Shown in pieces: positions 10,258 through 20,993 of a stretch of 64,000 nucleotides of DNA (position 1 is its first letter; the number at the start of each line of letters is the position of its first letter). Source of the DNA: Trametes villosa. Lineage: Eukaryota; Basidiomycota; Agaricomycetes; Polyporales; Polyporaceae. The position numbers were made by a program, and so were the translations under genes. A model generated the notes under the pieces. It ran no database searches, was not told the DNA's origin, and saw nothing but the letters and a program-made list of their open reading frames with translations. The DNA is taken from contig PUDQ02000033.1 in the NCBI GenBank assembly GCA_002964805.2, forward strand, positions 1,240,001 to 1,304,000. The letters are read 5' to 3'.

Positions 10258-13200
10258 TTAGAGCTTGGACGGCTCGCCGAGCGCGTAGAGCGCGTCGAGC
10301 GGCCCCTTGAAGTACTCGTACGTCTCCTTCCTGTGCGCGGCGGCCGACGGGAGCGGGTGAAAGAGCGAAACGTGAGCGGGGAGACGAGGAGGACGCCTAA
10401 GTGACAGCAGCAGCAGCGCACGCACCGTCGGATCTTCAGCGTCGGCGTCAGGCAGCCGTTCTCGGTCGTGAGCGCCTCGAGCGTGAGGTGGATCCGGCGG
10501 AGCTGCTCGAAGCTAAACGGACGCGCACAATGAACAATCAGCATCGAGCATCGGGCATCGGGCACTTGGGGGAAGGGGGACGCGAGAAGGGGCGAGGAGA
10601 GGGCCGAGGAGAAAAGGAAGAGATGAGGGCGAGGCACACGCACCCCTTGAGCCCGCGCTTCTTCGCCTGCTTGGTGAGCTCGGCGAGGACGGCCGCGGCG
10701 ACCTGCGGGTCCTTGGCCGCCTCCGCGAGCGCGGGGAGGTCCGCCGCGGACACGGCGCGGCCGCGCACGCGCGAGACGAGCGCGGCGAACTGGACCGGGT
10801 CCGGCACGACGACGGCGATGAGGTACGACTGCAGCGAGTCGCCGTGCACGTAGAGCTGCGCGACGAGCGGCGAGCCGCTGTAGATGTTCTCCACGTTCTC
10901 GAGCGCGACGTACTCGCCCTGCGCGAGCTTCATGATGTTCTGGTCACCCGCGCAGTCAAGCACGCGAGATGCGAGGGGCGGCGTCGTTAGTCGGGAGGGC
11001 GGTAAGGCTATGGGACGTGGGCGGGTGCATACCTTGACGCGGTCAATGATCTTGAGGCGCAGGTAGTCGTCGAGGAGGCCGACGTCGCCGGTGTGCAGCC
11101 AGCCCTCCTCGTCAATCGTCTCCGCGGTCTTCTTCGGATCTGTCGCGCAAGCCTCAGCATGCGCCGCCGCTCGGTGCGCGCGCGGGACGGGGAAGGGACT
11201 AACCCTTGTAGTAACACGTGAAGCGCTGCGCGCCGCGCATGCAGATCTCGCCGCGCGGGTGCGGCCGGTCCTCGGCGGAGTAGCCCATGCTCGGGACGTC
11301 GACGAGCTTGAGCTCCGCGTTCGGGAGCGGCGAGCCGACCGTGCCGCTCGACGTCGGGTCGTCCGTCCAGGTGCGCACGAAGCTGCCGCAGTTCTCGGTC
11401 ATGCCGTAGCTAGAGCAGGCTCGTCAGTCACGCGACACTAACATGAGCGTCCAGAAGCGAATCACCCTGTGTGCTTAGCCGTCAGCGAGGGGCCTGTCAC
11501 GTAGCAAGTGCAACATACCTTCAATTACGGTGCACAGAAGGCCGATCTTGAGGAAGTCCATGACGTTCGCGCTGATGGGGGCCGAACCAGAGGTGATCAT
11601 GCGTATCCTTCCACCGAGGACGTTGTGGAGCTGTCCGAACCGGCGAGGTTGAGCTTCCGTTATCTCGCATATGCATGGTAGACTGCAGGCACTACCTTCT
11701 TGAACACCAATCGATCATACAGGACGTGCGTGAACTGGCCATTGTTGCGCATATTGTGCAACTTGGTCGCAACGGCCTTCCTAAACAGGGCGCCCTTGAC
11801 GCCAGGTGCGGTTCCAGCGGACATGGCGGATTGGTAGAGCCTGTTCAACACGCGCGGCACTGAGGGCATGAAGTGCGGCTTGAGAACTTTCAGGTCATCC
11901 AGGAGCAATAGAGGATCGCCAGTAGTGTAACCAATCTGGCCACCGACAGCGACGCTAACCAGTTCCATGACGCGCTGTTATGCTGTTAGTCCGTTGATCC
12001 GGCGCGCTGCTAGAACGCAAGATGCGAACCTCGTAGATGTGAGCAAGCGGGAGGAAAGACATCATCGACATGTCACTGCTCATGTCGAACTGATGCAGGT
12101 AGGCGTAGACAGCCTGGGCCATGCTACCGTGGGTGATGACGACACCTAAAGGCTGGTCAGCCACATTCAGACCTCAAAGGCGGTATCTCTACCTTTCGGC
12201 TGTCCGGTGGTGCCCTACAAACTGAATTTAGAATGCATTTCGGCGGGAGGTGAAGCGCGTAACATACTGAAGTATAACAGATGGTAGCAATCTCCTCCGA
12301 GACTGGCTGTATGACCTCAGTGAGGTTGGCACGACCAAACTCCTCCACTAAACGCGTATAACCCTGCGGTCAACGAGACGTTCAGCGTATATGTGTAGAC
12401 CGGACTTACACTCTGCAATGTCCTTAATCTGGACGTTCACAGTCTCGCCCCACGCGGAAAGCGCAACCTTGGCGTCGGCACTGAGTTCTTCCATGGCGAC
12501 GATCATCTTGAGCGTGGGGGTCTTCGGAGCGAGCTTCAAAAGCGCAGGGATATGCAAGGGTGTCGCAAAGATCACGGTCAACTCGGCATGGTTGATACTG
12601 TACGAGAGCGTAAGCACTTGCGCGGGCGCATGGAGATCCTGGGACTCACATGAACTCTGCGGGAGCGCAGTGCTTGCTGAGAAACCAATCTTTGGACGTC
12701 ACAATATGTAGCACGCACCTGCGGAATCCTTTCCCAGCGTATCGTACAAGCTGACTCCAACCTTGCCATACGCTTGCAGCGCGAGGTCGATAATTTGCCA
12801 GTCTATTACGCGTCAAGGCATACGTTCAGCATCCGCACAGCGCGCGAAGTGATAAGGACGTACTGGGACAGTTCTTGCTCCAAATACCAACAGTCGGCAG
12901 CTCTCCTCCGCCCAGCGCACCTGTCGCGAACAGCTTGTGGAGGGCACTCCCGAGCGCGCGCCGGCGCACGTCCACCTCCGGCCACGTCTGCCACACGTGG
13001 TAGTCCGCGTACTTGAGCGGCTTCGTCGAGAGCACCGGGCGGTGCCCGAGGAACGGCCCGCCCTTCGCGCGGCGGAAGCCCTCATCGTAGATCTCCAGGA
13101 GGTTCGTGAAGGCGTCGGGCGCGTCGATGGTCACGAACGGGTACGCGGCTGGAGAACACCGGGCGGTCAGCGCGTCCTCGCTTACTCGGTGCTCAGGCCT

Positions 13201-13445
13201 CGGGCCCGAGGCCCTGCACAATGTACGGTGCACCGCAGTTGGGGTGATGAGACTTACAGCCGCGGTAGTGCGCTGCGGGGAGGTGGCAATGCGTGAGCGA
13301 GCGCGTCCGGGGTTCGAACGGCGTGCGGGGTCGTCATACCAGTCTGGCCCGGGCGCTTCGTGCCCGGCACCTCTACACACTGCTTCTTGTAGTCCGCGGC
13401 GGGGTTTTGGGGGACGGGGAGGTGGGCAAAGCGAGATGCGGCCAT
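10258..13445 (-). CDS. Long-chain acyl-CoA synthetase with SKL peroxisomal signal (Faa2-like)
   Basis: A gene of a dozen or more exons on the minus strand. It begins [20 protein letters not shown], the usual opening of basidiomycete acyl-CoA synthetases. The AMP-binding P-loop [12 protein letters not shown] is assembled across two short introns (about 12250-12140). Downstream are [47 protein letters not shown] and [20 protein letters not shown], all hallmark A-motifs of the ANL family. The last exon ends [15 protein letters not shown]...GEPSKL, so the protein carries a perfect C-terminal SKL (PTS1). It should activate fatty acids with ATP and CoA inside peroxisomes for beta-oxidation, like yeast Faa2. 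I estimate about 690 residues, normal for the family. Confidence 0.92.
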
Positions 13446-14282
13446 GTCGAAGACGTCTACGTGGTCGGGGGGTGAGGGAGGGGGTAGGAGGTGCTGTCTG
13501 TAGCCAGGTCAGCGAGGTCAGGGGCGCCGGGTAGCGCAGCTGCACGGTGCCGGCGAGCTAGGAGCTCACCTGGCCCAATCCGGGTATCCAACTAGGTCAG
13601 CTCCGCTGGTTAAACAGACTATGCCGGGCCCGGGGTCATCGAAATCAGCGACCCCAGCTCTCGAGGGTGCACTTACCCCGCGTTTTCGGTTTTCTTGGAA
13701 CGTTACAGGCTGGTGCGCTGCCCCGCATGCAGTAAGAAGCGCGTCCGCCGCCCATGTGAAAACGCGGCGCGGAGAGCCACTCACCGACGGGTCAGGCGTC
13801 CTGGGCAGCAGCGAACTCTCCTCCGCAGACGGTTCCGTACAAGCAGCTCTCAGGGCACACGCGTCCCCCCGCAGCCCAAGGCCTCGAGTGACCTTGCCAG
13901 CAAATGTGGGAAGGAGCGCGTCGAACAGAACTCCGACCGCATCGCCCAGGCAGAAGGCCGTGATGCAGAACCCAAACTCCTTCTCGAACTCTATCAGCAC
14001 ACTCATCTACCCGGCCCTCAAACCTTCGAACCCGGCAGGCATGTCGCGGCTAGCTGCGACGGTGTGGGAGAGACGGCGCGTAGAGCATTCAGAGTGTATT
14101 ACAGGGCATCAGGAGGAACTAACTGTCAACATACATACGAACATACAATCACACTCTCGCTTAACTACGGTCGAACGTCAGCATTAGCGTACAGCAAGCT
14201 ACCCGCGGCGGTAGCTCTTAATATAGGATCGTGACAGTCGTGGCAGCGAGATGGGGCATGCAGCATGGTGCGGGGTATGCAA
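13446..14282. other. Intergenic, 837 bp, with one doubtful minus-strand frame
   Basis: It holds the acyl-CoA synthetase promoter and the 3' end of the penta-EF-hand gene. A minus-strand frame at 14006-13566 (starting MSVLIEFEKEFGFC) uses fairly gene-like codons for its first 70 residues and then meets a possible GTGAGT donor, but I find no family or clean exon partner. I leave it unannotated. Confidence 0.35.
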
Positions 14283-15511
14283 TCAGGGGGCGCTGAGAAT
14301 GATCTGTAGGACAAGGGCCTGGTTAGCCATGAAAGGCGGAAGCTATGAACCGGCGCCCTCACCTTCATGAACTGCTCATAGTTCATCTGCACCCAGCCAT
14401 CACGATCCGTGTCAACCCTGGGAACGCGACGCTCGTCAGTTCAGTCCGGATAAGCAGCCGAGATGCGGGCGTACCGCTGGAACGCTTCTGTCAGCGTTTT
14501 CACAACCACGCACGCACGCACGAAGCGGTCGAATGTGATGCCAGGCGGAGGGCCGTATCGGTCGGAGGGGCCGGAAGCTGCCCCAGAAATTGAGCCAACT
14601 CTTCGTTATTCCTTCCTCGCCGGACACATCGCGACTCACCATACTTCTGTTCGAGAAGTGACAGAAGGGTGGGCGAGAGGTTGTACCCAAAGCTGCGCAG
14701 CGCTTCGGCGAGCTCGGCCCCGTCTATCGACCCCGAGCGATCTCGGTCGAAATGCCTGAAGACGTTCTGCCAGTCCTGGATGTACTTCCAGAGCCCAGAG
14801 AACTCTGAGGGCCGAGGAGGGGAATGGAATGCGTCAGCACGTCCCGCGTGAGTTTATTTGCATGACAGAACGTCACCATTGAAGCCGATGGTACCGCTAC
14901 GGTCGGTGTCCTAGGACATAGACGTTCAGCGCGGCTGCCGCGAAGCGAGCGCGAGCGAGCAACTCACGAAAATGGACATCAGCATCTTCACCGTGTCGAG
15001 GTCGAATTCTACAGATCACAAACGGTCAGTCATGGGGTCCAGAGCGCCATATGCGCTCATTTCGCGGGCACGAGGCGAACGGGCCATCCGCGGCACACCG
15101 CCGCCGCCTCAGGCCCGGAAGCACGGCCACGAGAGAACGCGAGGAGCGCGACTCACTCGTCCAGTTTCCTGTGGAACACCGCGCACGCGATCAGCCCACG
15201 ATCGTGCAGGGATCAGCGAGGAGCCTGCCCCCCGCGGGGGATCTGCACGCACCATTCACCAAGGCAGCCTGCAGCTCCGTCACGCTAATCGCTCCCGAAC
15301 GATCCGTGTCGACGGCCGAAAACCACTGCCACAGCTGGGGATCGGCTCCGGGCGGGGGGCCGCCGGGGGCGCCATACGCGGGCTGGCCGTAGTGTCCTTG
15401 CGGGGCGCCGTATTGGGTGCTTATGGGGCGCTGAGGCGCAGGGCTAGGTCGATATTGCGACGATTGCGAGGAGTACCTCTGAGGCGGGGGAGCACCGTAG
15501 CGGATGGACAT
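14283..15511 (-). CDS. Penta-EF-hand calcium-binding protein (ALG-2/Pef1-like)
   Basis: The first exon (15511 to about 15252) encodes a Gly/Pro/Tyr/Gln-rich N-terminus, as in peflin and ALG-2 relatives, followed by the first EF loop DTDRSGAISVTEL. Later exons give EFDLDTVKMLMSIF, the second loop DTDRSGTIGFN, then a third loop DRDRSGSIDGAEL, a region GITFDRFVRACVVVKTLTEA with the degenerate fourth hand, and a last hand DTDRDGWVQMNYEQF. The protein ends MKIILSAP after a final intron at about 14298-14366. About 205 residues, as expected for the family. Such proteins bind calcium, dimerise through the fifth hand and act as adaptors in ER export and membrane repair; yeast Pef1 works in bud polarity. 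Loops 1, 2, 3 and 5 keep the Asp/Ser/Glu ligands. Confidence 0.9.
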
Positions 15512-16506
15512 GGTAGGAGGTGGTAGGAGATAGGGGGGACTTAGCGCACAGTGTGTGCGGAGATGGTGGAGGACAAGAGGGGGTCAGGCCCTCCGCGCTG
15601 AGCATGGCGCCTTATGAGAGCGCGCCATCAGGCGGTTGGTCAGATCAATGTCGGGCGGGGCTGTGTGACTGCGAGCGTGTCGCTAGGCTTGACGAGCACG
15701 GCCGCGCTGCGGTGACTCGACTGCGATGGGTCCGAGCTCGTCGTCCGAGGCAGTGAGCAGTGGGCGCTAGCGCAGATCATCTGTGCATGAGAGCTTGCCG
15801 GGCATAGATCCGCTGCAGCTTCTTTCAGGCCCGCTTCTAGCGTGAGCTACTCTGGCATGCTAAATGGTGATACGGGTGCACTAGCGTGTACTATCAAGCA
15901 TTGACAGAAATGCTCATTTGTTACGACATCCAGGAGAAGTCTACGCAGGACGTGCGCAAGGACGAGGACGAGGTTAAGCCACAGCGCTCGGACCGAGTCG
16001 ATGACGCACACGGCATCGCGGCAAGTACTGCAGCGCGAAGCTCCGACTCGTCAAGCACCGCCGCGGCCCGTTCAGGCATTCCACGACCCCCGCGGCGCGC
16101 ACCGCACGCACCGGTAACTTGTAAGACAGCTTTGCGGGTGGTACATGCAGCGCGCTGCGAGCATTCGCCTCGGCGGCACACATACACATTCCAAAACACT
16201 TCCCCACCAGAAGATCAGGGCGCATTCACCCGTCGCCCCCAAGACCGGGGTCGCTCGCTCGAAGCCAATCTCAGATAGATCTCTGCGCACCGCGCCCCGC
16301 GAAATCATATGATGCCGCCCGCCGCTAGCACGCTCTCTTGAACACCGACCCCGAGCCGGTTTGCGGAGGCGCGCTCACACGGGTCGCCGGTCGCGGGGCG
16401 GGCAGCGTCTTGAAGCTTGACCGCGTACAGGCAGCTCGGAAGGCGTGTCGGACGCCCTTCTCACGATTTGCGTTAGATTCCAGCAGGGCCTTCGACGCGG
16501 ACAGCC
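15512..16506. other. Divergent promoter region, about 1 kb
   Basis: It lies between the start codons of the penta-EF-hand gene (-) and the HAD hydrolase (+). A plus-strand frame at 15886-16278 is Arg/Ser-rich, overlaps equally open frames on the other strand and has no homology, so I treat it as chance. Confidence 0.45.
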
Positions 16507-17943
16507 ATGACTTCGCCGCACCTCAAGGCAGTGATATTCGACGTGAGTGCAGAGCGTCATCGGTCTGCGTGGTGTCACTGTGCCCCTATTGAATCCGGTC
16601 GCCGTTGTCTAGGTGGGTGGGGTGGTCTGTCGTAGCCCTCTCATTGCCATTGCGGCGTACGAACGTGAACACGGCATCCCCAACAATTACATCAACTGTG
16701 CGATGTGAGCGGGCCCCGTCTCGTACACTACGTTCGAATCTCAATGGAACTGCCTTCTTTGCACCCTCTTCCGCAGAACCGTTCGCGGATCAAGCGGCGC
16801 GTGGCAACAATTCGAGCGGGGGGAGATACCCCTCTTCCCGTTCTACGAGCAATTCGGCAAGCAGCTCTCCGACACCAAGGTCAACAACCCGGCCTATGCC
16901 CGCTACTGCCAGCGCAGAGGAATAGGCAAGCACCACACCCCGTCCCCAGCCCGTAACCATGTAAAATTTACGTGCCCCCAGAATGCCCGAAGCTCCCAGA
17001 GACGCTGCACATCGACGGGCGTGAGGTGAGCGGCGCACGGCGCGCCCCGACGGCCCTTCACGGCGACTGAAAGGAACCGTCAGCTGTTCGGGCGCATGAT
17101 GCGGGAGAGCGGCGAATTCGATGAACGTGTCGTGGAGGCGATCCGGCGCATACGAGGTAACCTCCCTTCACCGTCACCGCTGCTCGCTGCGCGCATTAAC
17201 ATTCACCGTCCGCCCCCGGTGCAGCCGCGGGCAGGTGGCGCGTCATCGCGCTCACGAACAACTTCTCGAAGAGCGACGCGGACATCGTCGGCGATGCGCC
17301 GCCCTCCCCCGCGCAACACCCCGGGTTCACCGTCGAGGCCGAGCTCGCGTTCCTCGGCTGGCAGGACGGCGCGACGCCGCCGCGGCTGCGTGCGCTGTTC
17401 GACGACTTCTGTGACTCGAGCACGCTGGGAATGCGGTGCGCCTGCTCGCGCCCCTCGCCCGTCTGTGCTTCCTACTTACCATGCTCGATGCTCGGCCGCC
17501 TCCCTCGAGCAGGAAACCGGAACCCGGGATATACCTTCTGACGTGCGCCCGTAACGGCATCGAGCCCCGCGAGGCCGTCTTCCTCGACGACCTAGGAATG
17601 TACGTGCGCGCGAGGCGAACTACTCGTCCCCCGCCGATCTTCTATACCGCGGCCTGACGTGTTGACGTACGGCCACGCAGGAACCTCAAAGCCGCACAGG
17701 CGCTCGGGATGGAGACCATTCGTGCGTGCCCCCTCCCCCTTCGCGTCGTCACATCAGACGTCGGCGCGGCGCGCATAAACCGCGTTCCGTGCGTGCGCTC
17801 GTGCTGTTGCTCACGGCTGCTCCGCAGAGGTGCCCATTGGCGGCGCGCTCGGGGCGCTCGCGAAGCTCGAGGCCAAGCTGGGCATCGACCTGACTGGCGG
17901 CGGGCTCGCGCCTACCGGGCGGACGACACCTTCCAAGCTCTGA
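16507..17943 (+). CDS. HAD-like hydrolase (epoxide-hydrolase N-domain/ACAD10 type) with SKL signal
   Basis: The spliced product starts MTSPHLKAVIFDVGGVVCRS. HAD motifs are visible in order: motif I FDVGGVV, motif II ALTNNFSK, motif III RKPEPGIYLLTCARNGI, motif IV FLDDLGMNLKAAQALGMETI. The cap segment GAWQQFERGEIPLFPF is typical of the subfamily that includes the N-terminal phosphatase of soluble epoxide hydrolase, ACAD10 and bacterial YihX. The second Asp of the usual DxD is Gly here, as in the DxG members. The intron at 16926-16981 appears to use a GC donor (GCAAGC); without it the frame does not join. The protein ends in GRTTPSKL, a perfect PTS1, so it should be peroxisomal. Substrate unknown; a small phosphate ester or lipid phosphate is plausible. 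About 240 residues. Confidence 0.85.
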
Positions 17944-18212
17944 CAGCGTTGATGATCGTGATGGGCCCGCACGGCTGTCGTCCCGCAACTGCGTTCCGCC
18001 TGCGGAAAGCGGGCGCGCTGCGCGCTCTCGACCCGACACCGCCGCCGCCGCCTCTGCGCGAGGCAGGCGGCTGTCTGATTGCGTCGGCGGGGAAGCAGAA
18101 CCAGGGGCGCGCGGCGCCGTCCATGCCACGTTCCCGCCGTAGTCTATTTGTGCGATGCGATTGCTGCGAACTCTCGGTCTCGATGTATTATCTCGAACGA
18201 CAATATACGTGT

Positions 18213-18639
18213 CTAGAAGGGCTTGTCCGACGCGGGCGTCTTGTCCTCGAAGTAGCTGCCCAGCTGCACGGAGAAAAATCGAGGGCAGATATCAGCATCG
18301 GAGGGCGGGATCGGACTCTGGTGGCGGGTGCATGGGACGTACCACGGGCACCTTGGACAAGAATCCCCGCTTGACTAGAGGCGTGACAGACAGGAGCTAA
18401 AACATCACCAGGACGTGCGGTGAGATAGGACATTGGCCGGGCGAGGGGGCTGCGACGTACGTAGAGCGCAGCAACGCCCGCACCAGCTCCCCAGAGCCCG
18501 AGGCTGGTGCTCCAAGTACGCGCGAACTGCAGAAGGAAGGAAGAACGTGAGACGCGCCGGTGCCGGCAGGCGTGCTGGCAGAACGTACGCGCTGGGCCTG
18601 GGCCTGCGGGGGGACAGAGTGGAAGAGCACACGGGACAT
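18213..18639 (-). CDS. QCR10: Cytochrome bc1 complex subunit 10 (QCR10)
   Basis: A tiny gene of four exons, 74 residues after splicing: MSRVLFHSVPPQAQAQ, then ARTWSTSLGLWGAGAGVAAL, then LLSVTPLVKRGFLSKVPV, then LGSYFEDKTPASDKPF and stop at 18213. Yeast Qcr10 has the same plan: a short basic start, one membrane helix beginning with L-W-G-G-A, a basic stretch ending in K-(I/V)-P-(L/V)-LG, and an acidic-proline tail EDxTPxxDKP. Length also matches (77 in yeast). It is a single-pass accessory subunit of respiratory complex III in the mitochondrial inner membrane. The second and third introns start GTACGT and end TTTTAG and TGCAG. The long frame that runs through this locus is a read-through of the introns and not a protein. 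Confidence 0.85.
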
Positions 18640-19021
18640 GGCGGAGGTCAGGCGGTCGGCAGCGAGAGAGTCGTCGAGGACGGCGAGGAGGACGATGGTT
18701 TTGGTGAAGAGCCTGAGGACGGGCAGGCCGGCTGGCGGGCGTGCGAGCTCGCGGGATTCCCCGAGCCAATCCCGAGGCCGGCTTCATCCCAAGTTGCCGA
18801 CTGCTTTCGATTTTGCACTCCCACCACTGCAGCAGCTCCAGCCCCTGCGCCCCTTGCTCCTCCGTCCTGCCCTGAGGCTGCCGCTGCCCCGTCCACGCTC
18901 TTCGGCGCCGAGTCGCCTGCGCTCCTTCTCACGCGCCTCCCTCTCTCTATCCTTATCACCCGCTCTGCAGCCTTCGCTCCGATCCTCCGGTGTTCTCGCA
19001 GTCTAGCCCTGAAAATCCGCC

Positions 19022-20116
19022 ATGGCGAACCCCCGACAAAGGCGCAAGCTGCGCTCTGGATCCCACAAGCCTGTGCACCATTCACGCCGGGCTAAAAAAA
19101 TTCTGAAGAAGCAACCACGTTGGTCATTTCTCTGCGGCTGCGTCCCTTAGTGCGTCTGCAGGCCGCATGGGCTAAGCGTTCCCTCCTGAATTTAGCCATT
19201 CGCGGCCCTCAGGTCCTGCAGGAAGCCTGGGATCCGCGCAGGACGGTTAGACAAAAGTACGTGTATATGTGATCGTCGCCGCTCGCGTGCGCACGTCGTT
19301 ACGGAAACGCGAGCTCACGCACCCCTCCTGCGGCACCCTACGCCCGCCCGTACCTGCAGCTATGAGGCTCTCGGGCTCGTGTCGACCCTGACCCCCATTG
19401 CTTCCGGCGGAACGGAGAGACCGCTCGCCGCGAAGCCCGACCACGAAGAAGAGGCCCAGCCAGAAGCCTCCACCTCGTCCACGCCTGCGCCCTCTTCAAA
19501 GCCCGCGGCAGGAAGTGCACTCCCGAAGGGGTATGGAAAAATCATCCGGGACGCGGATGGCAACATCGTGGACATACAACTAGCGGACGAAGACGAGGAG
19601 CAGGAAGAGGCGGCGGCGATGGAGGAGGAGCTCGAAGACGTCCCCGATCCCACCGAGGACGATCAGCTCGCGGGGTGGGTTGGGCTGGGTTCTGACCCTC
19701 GGAAGCGGGCTCCGGAATCAGCGGGCACGCGCGTGGTGCAAGGTGAGTGCTACTATGGTTCGTGCTGTGGCAGAAGGAGGGTGATAGCATCGGCACCTGC
19801 GTGCGCATCGGATGCTTCTCGCCCTTCTGTCGGCGGGGGGCTTCGCGGGGGCTGATGTGGCGGGCAATCGCGCTGACGGGGACTTTGTCGATTTATAGAA
19901 CTGGAGCAGCTGTCAGAAACGCGTGGAGGCCCTGTGCCGCGGCACACATCGAACGGCGAGCTGGCGACGCTGCGACGGCTGGTCGGCAAGTACGGCGAGG
20001 ACGTGGAGGGGATGGCGCGGGACCGGAAGCTAAACGCAGACCAACGCACGGCGGGCGAGCTGAAGCGGGCGATTCGCAAGGCTGGTGGGTTCGCGGAGCT
20101 TGGCAAGGCAGGCTAG
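19022..20116 (+). CDS. NOP16: Nop16-like 60S ribosome biogenesis factor
   Basis: The start MANPRQRRKLRSGSHKPVHH is nearly invariant in Nop16. It continues SRRAKKILKKQP, then after an intron IRGPQVLQEAWDPRRTVRQK, then after a second intron YEALGLVSTLTPIASGG. The middle is acidic and disordered (19430-19740). The last exon (about 19900-20116) gives ELATLRRLVGKYGEDVEGMA, RDRKLNADQRTAGELKRAI and KAGGF, the conserved C-terminal motif of the family. Nop16 is a nucleolar protein of pre-60S particles, needed for maturation of 25S rRNA regions. About 235 residues, as usual. The start is 382 bp from the QCR10 start on the other strand, so the two share a divergent promoter. Confidence 0.9.
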
Positions 20117-20993
20117 GGCGTCACGTGTCTGACGGAAGAGGCAGAAGGCCTAGCTCTGGCGGTCGGGGGAAATTGTTCCGAAAGTGGCTGTACTGCTGAG
20201 ATCGAGTGGAAGGGAAATAGAAGGAGCCCCGGCGGTTGGAGAGTCGGTGCGAGCGGATGAATGGGAGGGAGTTGTGTGACACCGTGTGCGAGTGGGCCGG
20301 GCTGGGCGACGCGGGTGGACTCAGATGCGTGTCAGATGGGAGAATGTGCGTGCTTGCAGCGTTTCTCTGTTTGGAATATACGCGGCGCTCAAAGTGACAA
20401 GTGGCCATCACCGGCGGGGTGTGGCTTAAGCAGATTAGGTGTGTATTGTGGAGGGACGGGCATCAAATCAAGGCCGACGTCCTGTTCAAACAGGGCGGGG
20501 GCAGCGCCAGGGGGGGTGCGGGCGGCAGCGGGATATGTTGCGGGGGATATTAACGGTCAGTTTAGGTGTTTGAGACTGTGACGGGGGCGTGCCGCGTATG
20601 GCATGGGGAGCCCAGGGGACGCGGACGTGAAGCGGCAGGGAAGGCGGGGAGGGCATCGAGCGAGGATAGGGCCGCGGCCGGATTGGGCGGGGGGCCGGGA
20701 TCGGATTGGACGGCTGCGGGGGAGACGCTGAGGCGAATGGATGGGCGAGCCTGAGGACGAGGGCCCGGGAGATTGACATGGACCCATCCCCACAAAGGCC
20801 CTTCGACGCGGAATTCTTCCCAGCCCCACCATGCATATCCTCGCCCAAGCCACGCCCACGGCCCGTCCCGCTAGCACATTCCCTTATTCATTATATACCC
20901 TCCCTTCCTCTCTCGGCCGTCTATAAATCCCTCCCCCGCCGCCGCCTCCCTCTCCCCCTTTGCCCCCTCGCCCTCCCCTCGTCGCCGTCGGCC
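20117..20993. other. Promoter region of the Zn2Cys6 gene, 877 bp
   Basis: It carries the Nop16 3' end and the transcription factor promoter. GC-rich frames on both strands here are unsupported. The last 100 bp are pyrimidine-rich, common just before fungal start codons. Confidence 0.45.
20892..20927 (+). promoter_or_regulatory. Two TATA-like boxes
   Basis: TATATA at 20892-20897 and TATAAA at 20922-20927 lie about 100 and 70 bp before the ATG at 20994, followed by a CT-rich leader. They support the start chosen for the downstream gene over upstream in-frame ATGs. Confidence 0.55.

Noticed and set aside
15886..16278. 130-residue plus-strand frame between the EF-hand and HAD genes
   Set aside because: No homology, biased Arg/Ser composition, and equally open frames on the opposite strand.
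18188..18787. 199-residue minus-strand frame across the QCR10 locus
   Set aside because: It reads through QCR10 introns; the spliced 74-residue protein matches the QCR10 plan and length, the long frame matches nothing.
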